64,000 bases of DNA from Chryseobacterium sp. OV279 (GTDB taxonomy: Bacteria; Bacteroidota; Bacteroidia; Flavobacteriales; Weeksellaceae). The position numbers and the translations under genes are program-made. The stretch is from assembly GCF_900128945.1 (NCBI RefSeq), contig NZ_FQUD01000001.1, positions 1,477,450 to 1,541,449 of the forward strand, in the 5' to 3' direction. Positions 57,367 through 64,000 of this stretch are shown here, one piece after another (position 1 is the first letter of the stretch; each line of letters starts with the position of its first letter). A model generated the notes under the pieces. It searched no databases. It was not told the DNA's origin and was given only the letters and a program-made list of their open reading frames with translations.

Positions 57367-58122
57367 TTATCTTGTGGTATAACCGCCGTTGGCAAAAATA
57401 GTCTGTCCGGTAATCCACCAACCATCAGAAATCAGAAACTCAATAAGAGGAGCGATGTCTTTAATATCGGTAAGTCCGCCTAAGGCTGATGCAGACTTAT
57501 GATAGGCTACCGCATCCTCACTTTCCTGCCCATAGAAGAATGGCGTATCCATTGGGCCCGGAGCAACGGCTGTTACAGAAATGCCACGCTCTCCAAACTC
57601 TTTAGACGCTGCTCTTGTAAAATGCTCAACAGGCGCTTTCATCCCTTCATAAGTAGAATACAATCCGGTGTACGCTGCAAGTAAAGATGTCACTACAGTA
57701 CAGATTTTTCCATTATCATTCAGTTTTTTACCTGCTTCCTGAATAAAGAAATAGGCTACTTTTGAATTGATATCGCTCATGCTGTCATATTCTGCTTCTG
57801 TGGTCTCTACAAAAGGCTTCTTTAGTACCATTCCGACTGTATTGATGGCCATATCTATTCCTCCGAATTTTGAAATGGTTTCATCAAAAAAGCGGGTGAT
57901 ATTTTCTATTTTGGTTAAATCCCCCTGAAAGCTGAATGCTTCAGCTCCCAATGCTTTTACTTCTTCCAATGTTTTTTCGGCATCTGGTTTTGTAGTATCG
58001 CTATTGTAATGAATAGCCAATTTTGCCCCTTTTGCAGCAAAGTTTCTGCTTAGAAGTCCTCCTAGATTTTTTGCACCTCCGGCAATTAATACAACCTTGT
58101 TTTGTAAATCATTTTTTTGCAT
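57367..58122 (-). CDS. Short-chain dehydrogenase/reductase
   Basis: The start at 58122 (MQKNDLQNKVVLIAGG) is preferred to one 13 codons upstream. The 251-residue product shows the Rossmann motif IAGGAKNLGG, an NTVG at the NNAG position, and the catalytic TyrXXXLys in YEGMK (within STYEGMKAPV), with a Ser in VVTSLL. It ends WWITGQTIFANGG, typical of classical SDRs. The substrate is unknown. It is a separate unit from the SDR at 55867. Confidence 0.85.
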   Translation of the reverse strand: MQKNDLQNKVVLIAGGAKNLGGLLSRNFAAKGAKLAIHYNSDTTKPDAEKTLEEVKALGAEAFSFQGDLTKIENITRFFDETISKFGGIDMAINTVGMVLKKPFVETTEAEYDSMSDINSKVAYFFIQEAGKKLNDNGKICTVVTSLLAAYTGLYSTYEGMKAPVEHFTRAASKEFGERGISVTAVAPGPMDTPFFYGQESEDAVAYHKSASALGGLTDIKDIAPLIEFLISDGWWITGQTIFANGGYTTR

Positions 58123-58210
58123 AATGAATGTTTTTTTATTGATATTGTGTTTATGATTCAAAAGCAGCTTCTGATTCCGGAAGCTGCTATGATGTGTGAT
58201 ATTGAATGGT

Positions 58211-59650
58211 TTATTTCTTTATGAGTTTGAAGCTTTGAGCTTCGTTATTGGCATGTATAAAATAAATACCTGCCGGCAGATCGGAAATATTGATGGTTAA
58301 TTGACGATCAAGATTGGAGATCAATTTTACTAATAAGCCATTTGAATTGTAGATTTTGACTTGCTGTAGGTTTCCAGAATATTTTATATGCACAATATCT
58401 TTAGCGGGGTTAGGGTAGATGCTGATTGTACTTTCTTTAGTATCTGTTTCATTGGTATTCAGAACTGCAGAACAAAAAACCTGGGTAGGAACTCTGCTAT
58501 CTGCTGATACACCATCGCCATTACCTAGCTGATATAGGTTATCTGCTCCCCAAGACCGTAATGAAGTATCCTCCTTAACGGCTCCAAAATGATACCCTCC
58601 AACACGAAGTGCTAAAGTTTTCCAGTTTGTATCTGTACCTATCTGCTGTGGGGCTAAATTGTTTGTACTTCCCGCAGTTCCCCCGGTAATACCATTATGA
58701 TTAATACCAAATGCATATAATGTCTTATCACTCTTCATAATAGCCGAAGCATCCCAGGAAGTAGCAATCTGACTGTAATCTGAAGAAGCCTCTATGGCCT
58801 GTGGACTCCGGAAATATTGAGCACCCGCTCCAACGATACCTAATCTTCCATCATGACTAGCTCCCCAGCCAAAAAGCTTTCCTGTAGTTTTAAGTCCTAA
58901 AACATGATAAACTCCACAAGAAACATCTTTCCAGTTTGTATCTGTTCCTATTTGTACAAAAACATCAGATTCTCCACCTGTAGCACCGGTACCGGTCTGT
59001 CCCTCTATGTTGGTTCCGCAAGACCAAAGTGTTCCGTCGGTTTTGATCCCGAATGAATTATAATATCCTGCTGATGTTTTTTCCCAATTTGTAGCGAGAG
59101 AAGATTCTTGCTGCCAGGTGTTGTACCAACCAAGACTGGTTCCCATACCAAGACCGCCCCAATCATTGTACCCTGTACCCCACATTGTACCATCCGTTTT
59201 TACAATCATTGAATGATGATAACCTGCTGAAAAGGACTTTACATTTTGGGCAATCATTATGGGAGAATATTGAGCCGTATTGTTTCCGTTTCCTAAATTA
59301 CCGAATTGATTGTCTCCCCATCCGTATAGGTTATTGTTGGATTTTTTTGCCAAAACAAACCAGCGGCCCACAGAGATGTCCGTCCAGTCATTATCTGTTC
59401 CTATCTGGGTAGGATGCTGGACAATGGTCACTGCTCCGGAGCCATTTCCCAGAATACTATTGACATTTTGTCCCCACATCCAAAGTGTTCCATCCTCTTT
59501 TAAGGCTACACTGAAAGTTTCTCCCTGTGAAAACTTTTTCCACCCGGTTAAAGAGCATTGAGCATTCATACCACTGAAGCTGATTAATAATGTCATAATG
59601 CAGAGCATTATTGTTGTTCGTCTGTTTTTAAATGATGTCATGTGTACCAT
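58211..59650 (-). CDS. Single-propeller RCC1 protein with T9SS tail
   Basis: A 479-residue protein with a signal peptide (cleaved after SGMNAQ), one block of seven RCC1 blades (each with a W..... SxG..H...K.DGTLW.WG pattern) and a C-terminal T9SS type A tail (SIYPNPAKDIVHIKYSG ... GIYFIHANNEAQSFKLIKK). It is the minimal version of the giant proteins at 9331 and 16674. It is probably cotranscribed with the genes upstream on the same strand. A surface binding role is inferred. Confidence 0.88.
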   Translation of the reverse strand: MVHMTSFKNRRTTIMLCIMTLLISFSGMNAQCSLTGWKKFSQGETFSVALKEDGTLWMWGQNVNSILGNGSGAVTIVQHPTQIGTDNDWTDISVGRWFVLAKKSNNNLYGWGDNQFGNLGNGNNTAQYSPIMIAQNVKSFSAGYHHSMIVKTDGTMWGTGYNDWGGLGMGTSLGWYNTWQQESSLATNWEKTSAGYYNSFGIKTDGTLWSCGTNIEGQTGTGATGGESDVFVQIGTDTNWKDVSCGVYHVLGLKTTGKLFGWGASHDGRLGIVGAGAQYFRSPQAIEASSDYSQIATSWDASAIMKSDKTLYAFGINHNGITGGTAGSTNNLAPQQIGTDTNWKTLALRVGGYHFGAVKEDTSLRSWGADNLYQLGNGDGVSADSRVPTQVFCSAVLNTNETDTKESTISIYPNPAKDIVHIKYSGNLQQVKIYNSNGLLVKLISNLDRQLTINISDLPAGIYFIHANNEAQSFKLIKK

Positions 59651-59702
59651 AGTTTTAATTTTTTTATTAGTGAATTTGAAAAGTTATAGGATCAGAATAG
59701 TT

Positions 59703-60254
59703 TTAAGGTTTCCAGAAAGACCATACTTTACCATTGTATACCGCAAGTTGTTTTTTTGTGGTATCATATACCATCATTCCTGGTGCCGGATTGATGATAT
59801 TGAGGTGCGGGCTGTTTACCTTGGGAAGAATCATTGCTTTATTAGCATCTGTTAAAACCAGGATTCCGCCTGTGGTATCAGTTGCGCCATTGTCTCCAAT
59901 TGCTGTTTTTGCTTTTGATTGCTCTGTTTTATCCAATCCCTGTATAGAAAGATCTGCAGTTCCTATTGTGGCCGCAGTACCATCATCCTCACTAAGGTTA
60001 GCCCATAACCCTGAAGCTTTCAGGTATTTTACTTTGTGATCTGTTGTATCGTAGATCGTAGTTCCTTCTACCGTAATATTGCCTTTATCTGTTACGTAGG
60101 GAAGGATTAATCCTCTGTTTTCAGTATTCGCAAATTCTAAAGAAACAGATGCATTGGTACTATTCTGTTTCCCGATTGCAACTTGAGCTTTTGTTGTGGC
60201 AGCAGCCAGCATCAATAGAGATGATAATGCTGTTTTTATATTGTTTTTAATCAT
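59703..60254 (-). CDS. Small exported protein with duplicated tail motif
   Basis: The start at 60254 (MIKNNIKTALSSLLMLAAATTKAQ) gives a signal peptide. The 183-residue product carries two copies of one motif: RGLILPYVTDKGNITVEGTT IYDTTDHKVKYL and MILPKVNSPHLNIINPAPGM MVYDTTKKQLAVYNG. The same tail closes the large upstream protein (GMMLYDSTNKCMKMY). It may mark a cell-surface attachment module distinct from the T9SS type A tail. Function is unknown. Confidence 0.7.
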   Translation of the reverse strand: MIKNNIKTALSSLLMLAAATTKAQVAIGKQNSTNASVSLEFANTENRGLILPYVTDKGNITVEGTTIYDTTDHKVKYLKASGLWANLSEDDGTAATIGTADLSIQGLDKTEQSKAKTAIGDNGATDTTGGILVLTDANKAMILPKVNSPHLNIINPAPGMMVYDTTKKQLAVYNGKVWSFWKP

Positions 60255-60336
60255 TTTGTTACATTTTGTGTTCATGAAATAGATTCGTTGAGTCAGTGAA
60301 ATTATCTTTGATTTTATTTTCAGGTATTTCTTAATA

Positions 60337-60382
60337 GTTAGTAAGCCGACAATAGCTCTGATTATCTACTGCCGGCTGCTAA
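60337..60382 (-). other. Imperfect hairpin downstream of the large surface gene
   Basis: GTTAG-AGCCGGC / GCCG-CTAAC-type arms, with a bulge and a long loop, follow the stop of the truncated gene at 60399. No T-run follows; it may be a processing site. Confidence 0.3.
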
Positions 60383-60398
60383 CTTTAATTAAGCTGTA

Positions 60399-63300
60399 TT
60401 AATCCGGGCAGGTTTGTGTAGTGATACAGTGCCAGGCCATAGAAGTGTCACCTTCTTTTAAGGTATACATCTTCATACATTTGTTGGTTGAATCATAGAG
60501 CATCATACCTTCTACAAAGTTGGCAGGGTTGATGCCTACAGGATTACCAGCGCTGAAAGCAACTCTATTAGGAACGAAGCCTTTGGTTTTTGCTTCCAAT
60601 GCTATCCAGCCTCCTTTTCTGATCATCGGCCAGTTATCTTGTTGCACTCCGGCTCTGCTAAGGGAAGTGATACCGACTTTGGTGTCTAAAGCTGTACCGG
60701 CTGTAATCCCTGGTTTATAACAGAATGGTGCGACGCAAGCATTGATAGTGGCATCTTGAGCGCTTCCTAAAGCCTGTCCGGTTCCTGCAATGGTAGGTAT
60801 CCCTAAAGTTGTAGCGGTACTACCCACTGTGTTACCGAGGTTTTGGATGACAGGTCCTGCTGTTCCTGTATAACCAGGTCCTGTATTTCCGCCTGGTAAA
60901 GAGGAGTTGACAAGGTGAGTGGTATTAAAACCTCCTGTTCCTTCTCTGGCATCAGGACAGCCATCACCATCACTGTCAAGATCCAGATAGTCTGGTATTT
61001 TATCCCCATCTGTATCTCTTTTGGTACACATATTAGCGATATGATATTCCGGTGTGGTACCGTTGGAACCTGTAAAAGTAGCTTCTACTTTGCTTATCTG
61101 TATTCCCGGAACTGAGATTTCGACATAATTGAGATTGGAAATCGCATCACTATTACGGGTTGTAGCTATTTTAACGCCATAGGCTGCATCTGTTGTAAAG
61201 GTTGTGCTGCCGGCTACAACTTCTGCTTTTACTGTAGCATAGGGTAAAAGATTGGAAATTCTGTTACCGGCCTGATCGTATAAATTAATATTTACCTTTT
61301 CAAGACCATCTAAATCGGCCACCCAAAATTTAAAATTATCTACCGGCAGATCGAATTCATAAGTTATTTTATTATTATTGACCCTTGGATCTACACCGCT
61401 CATGTTAAACTGAGCGACAGGAGAAGCCCAACGTTGAGCAACAGCTGTTGATGATAATTTAAAATCAAAACCTTTAATACCATTAAAATTGGTAAAGTTG
61501 TAATTCATGATATGATCCGTGGTTAATACAGATGCCGGGATGGATGCTTTGTCACATACATACCCTTCATTGGTGTTCAAAATACCATCATTATCACTGT
61601 CCAGATCACACATGTCAGCAATGCCATCACCATCGGAATCTGGTCCATAGCAAGGGTCCATCGCAAAAGTGACGAATTTTCCTTCTGCTACATTTTGGTT
61701 GTATACCCATTTTGCAGCAGCGTTAGATGTAGGATTAACTACGGTAACGTTAGTCGTGAAAGCTGCATCATCTGCTATCAGCATGACCATCATACCCGAA
61801 GTCGTATTAAATGTACCACTGTTATACGATGTAAGATCTGCTTCGAAGAATAGTGCACCTGCATCTGCTTTTTTCTCCTGTGCCATCCATATTCTCTGAA
61901 TTCTCTTATAAGTATGTGTTCCTACTGTGAGATCTACCGGGGTAGCAGTTGTGTTCGCATTATCACCCAAAAGGAAATATGTTTTGTCATTTACAAAGCC
62001 GGTACGTGCTGCATCCTGATTTGGATTTACAAAATCGTTGGTAGTAGCAAGGGTAAGTATCGTTCCTGGATTTACACTTTTTGATACTTTCTGCTCAAAC
62101 GCTTCAATATCATCTCTTGATACGCCAAAAATATTATTGTTAAAAATGGTATTGGCGGCTCCGTTCCATACTATGCTTCCGTCAGTATCCAGGTAATGGT
62201 CTGTATTGACACGGCCTAAGGTTATCCCATACTTTATCGCTAAGTATGAATCCACTCTTCTGCGTTCTGCAGCTGTTAAGTTACCTGCTCCGTAAATAAT
62301 AGTTTCACCGAGATTACCAATAAAACCTCCGTTGTCACTTCCGCTGCCTGTCCAACGGGTATCTCCAAATACATGACCTCCTAAACCTAAACCTACTGCT
62401 GTATAATTGGCGGTAGTTGCATTAGCTGCACCATTAAGCCCTCTTGCCAATGCCGTATTGGTAAAGGTATTGTACATAATACTCGGAATGGTAGCAGAAT
62501 AAATTAAGCCAGAGTTAACCATTTGTGTTCCACCGCCTACAACTCTTCTTTCTATGACATTGGTAGTAGGATACATTCCCATGTAGTCCCAATTGCTAAT
62601 AGTGGTATTGATATTATCCATTCCTACACTCAGGAAGTGAGGGTTCGGGCTACCTGGTGCGGTCATCCCTTCTTTGGTAACCGTAAATACATCATTACTT
62701 GTGTTCGTAAATGTTTGTGTAGCTATATTACCTAATGTCTGATTGATAGCTGTAAAATTAATTCCCGGGTTGAAGTTGAAGTAATTTGATGTACCTGCAG
62801 CATATTTAGGAAGTGCATTGGTCACTCTTTGAGAAACTGTTGTCCCGTTCCACATATCCGTCCACCCCGTTACATCTGTTGTTGCTCCGGTATTTACAGC
62901 ATTTTTATCGGCTCTGTACCAGTAAGAAAGATTGGTAGCAACGCCTCCGGGAGCATTTCCGAAACCGGCAAACGTGAAGAATTGCCCGTTGGCTAATGTT
63001 GCAGTAGTTGTGTTATATACTACGCCATTGATGGTAACTTCCGTTATCATGGGTGTAAAAGTATCCGTTCCATCAAAAACGGCATCCGGAGATTGTACCA
63101 AATATAGATTTTTCACCCCTTTAGGCCATGCCAGTGTTACAGTTCCTACACTATTTGTATTCTGTACTTTCCAGATGGATTCAAAGCGGTAGTTGGTTGT
63201 TCCGTTAGAACCTGCTATATAAGTAAGTGGAGTAGTCAGGCTCTGTTTCAGACCGTTATCACCGGTTAAAAGGAATTGCCCCTCTGTAAGATTGTTGAGG

Positions 63301-64000
63301 TTGGCAGCATTGGAATCCAATAAAGATGTTCCGTTACCAATAACTAGCTTCTGGCTTGTTGCTGTACTGGCTGCCTGTTTCTGGTGTAATGCGGAGGAAT
63401 TGTCTCTCGCCAGACCAAATATATTATTGTTGTAACCCGTATTATTGTTTATGCTCCATACAATGCTGCTGCTCGCAGTAAGGTAATCTTCTGTAGCAGT
63501 AACCCCGTTCTTAATAGCAAGATAGGAATTCACCCTGGATTGCTCATCGGCCGTTAAGACACGATTATACCATACAATTTCCATAAGATCACCCGGGAAA
63601 GCACCGTTAACGTCCCATGTAGCATAACCTAATCTTAGATTTGCACCATAGATCTGGAACTTATTAGCTGCAGCAAAACCTGAAAAAGTCTGATAAGAAC
63701 CATTGAGTCCCAATCTTTTTTCTCCTCCGGCGATAGTGGAAGTTCCTCCGTTTGCAGTGGTATTATTGGCTAATGATGAAAATACATTAGACTGTCCAAT
63801 ATTGAACGGTGCAGAGAAATCCGATGATGTGGTTGTATTAAAAAACTCATATTGTCTAGGATTTCCGGCTGCTGTAATGGAAACTCCGGGTTCTGCAGCA
63901 TAGACAGCATCATTATCTATCCCTATGATACGTCCGGCTGAGGAATCAGTAGGTCTCACTGCCGAGAAAATAGAAGTATTAGTATTGGCTAATTCTACAT
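60399..64000 (-). CDS. Large surface protein with LamG-like and TSP3 repeats, N-terminus cut
   Basis: The frame reaches the right edge without a start (the first visible GTG at 63959 is internal, and codons before it read VELANTNTSIFSA). At least 1200 residues are visible. Repeated modules contain NNTGYNNNIFGLARDNS- and NTIFNNNIFGVSRDD-type segments with LAIKYGIT, as in DUF8202/LamG-like surface proteins of Bacteroidota. Two thrombospondin-type-3 stretches follow (DSDGDGIADMCDLDSDNDGI; DTDGDKIPDYLDLDSDGDG), probably calcium-stabilised. The C-terminus carries the GMMLYDSTNKC tail. A large outer-surface adhesin is likely. Confidence 0.85.
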   Translation of the reverse strand, partial: VELANTNTSIFSAVRPTDSSAGRIIGIDNDAVYAAEPGVSITAAGNPRQYEFFNTTTSSDFSAPFNIGQSNVFSSLANNTTANGGTSTIAGGEKRLGLNGSYQTFSGFAAANKFQIYGANLRLGYATWDVNGAFPGDLMEIVWYNRVLTADEQSRVNSYLAIKNGVTATEDYLTASSSIVWSINNNTGYNNNIFGLARDNSSALHQKQAASTATSQKLVIGNGTSLLDSNAANLNNLTEGQFLLTGDNGLKQSLTTPLTYIAGSNGTTNYRFESIWKVQNTNSVGTVTLAWPKGVKNLYLVQSPDAVFDGTDTFTPMITEVTINGVVYNTTTATLANGQFFTFAGFGNAPGGVATNLSYWYRADKNAVNTGATTDVTGWTDMWNGTTVSQRVTNALPKYAAGTSNYFNFNPGINFTAINQTLGNIATQTFTNTSNDVFTVTKEGMTAPGSPNPHFLSVGMDNINTTISNWDYMGMYPTTNVIERRVVGGGTQMVNSGLIYSATIPSIMYNTFTNTALARGLNGAANATTANYTAVGLGLGGHVFGDTRWTGSGSDNGGFIGNLGETIIYGAGNLTAAERRRVDSYLAIKYGITLGRVNTDHYLDTDGSIVWNGAANTIFNNNIFGVSRDDIEAFEQKVSKSVNPGTILTLATTNDFVNPNQDAARTGFVNDKTYFLLGDNANTTATPVDLTVGTHTYKRIQRIWMAQEKKADAGALFFEADLTSYNSGTFNTTSGMMVMLIADDAAFTTNVTVVNPTSNAAAKWVYNQNVAEGKFVTFAMDPCYGPDSDGDGIADMCDLDSDNDGILNTNEGYVCDKASIPASVLTTDHIMNYNFTNFNGIKGFDFKLSSTAVAQRWASPVAQFNMSGVDPRVNNNKITYEFDLPVDNFKFWVADLDGLEKVNINLYDQAGNRISNLLPYATVKAEVVAGSTTFTTDAAYGVKIATTRNSDAISNLNYVEISVPGIQISKVEATFTGSNGTTPEYHIANMCTKRDTDGDKIPDYLDLDSDGDGCPDAREGTGGFNTTHLVNSSLPGGNTGPGYTGTAGPVIQNLGNTVGSTATTLGIPTIAGTGQALGSAQDATINACVAPFCYKPGITAGTALDTKVGITSLSRAGVQQDNWPMIRKGGWIALEAKTKGFVPNRVAFSAGNPVGINPANFVEGMMLYDSTNKCMKMYTLKEGDTSMAWHCITTQTCPD

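Overview
The window reads as chromosomal DNA of a Bacteroidota bacterium, most likely a flavobacterium of the Chryseobacterium/Weeksellaceae type. The grounds are type IX secretion (T9SS) C-terminal sorting tails, RCC1/FN3 surface proteins, PAAR-like DUF4280 and VgrG proteins of the Bacteroidota type VI secretion system (T6SS), promoters of the form TTTG-N19-TAnnTTTG, starts without Shine-Dalgarno sequences, and generally AT-rich DNA. No rRNA, tRNA or CRISPR array was found. Both ends cut through genes.

Layout. (1) Positions 1-6987, minus strand: an operon-like run of unusually GC-rich genes with no recognised architecture. It holds two paralogous small proteins, a 1217-residue protein, an endonuclease/exonuclease/phosphatase-fold enzyme and a truncated fourth protein. 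(2) 6988-8135: a long AT-rich spacer with one good promoter and a roughly 500-base leader containing two hairpins. (3) 8136-20252: three secreted proteins, among them a 2397-residue chain of five seven-bladed RCC1 propellers linked by FN3 domains, closed by a strong terminator. (4) 20394-26480: small secreted, repeat and hypothetical genes, several REP-like palindromes, a decayed gene and a transglutaminase-like enzyme. (5) 26497-37191, minus strand: a T6SS VgrG/effector island with VgrG, a PAAR-like lysozyme-type effector, a second lysozyme-like effector and an LAS/M15-type peptidase, each followed by exported, mostly lipoprotein-like candidate immunity proteins.

(6) 37386-38085: a REP-associated tyrosine transposase (RAYT) flanked by inverted copies of its own 28-base palindromic repeat. 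(7) 38166-42985: envelope and signalling genes (an MG2-like protein with a plug domain, a serine hydrolase, an AraC regulator with membrane segments). (8) 43196-48156: a very AT-rich island with a large YobI-like P-loop NTPase, two XRE-type regulators and a broken small gene; this looks acquired and is a candidate defence module. (9) 48248-57150: small P-loop, CREST-type membrane, PIG-L deacetylase/34-residue membrane peptide/sodium symporter (overlapping starts and stops), DUF2911, SnoaL-like, SDR and HxlR genes. (10) 57367-64000: a second SDR, then a minus-strand run of surface proteins (one single-propeller RCC1 protein with a T9SS tail, a small exported protein and a large truncated thrombospondin-type-3 protein).

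How the parts work together. The window is dominated by the cell surface and competition: two clusters of giant T9SS-exported propeller proteins, and a T6SS cargo island aimed at peptidoglycan with paired self-protection. The least explained parts, and the best candidates for new biology, are the GC-rich operon at 1-6987, the effector/immunity pairs at 26497-37191 and the NTPase island at 43196-48156.
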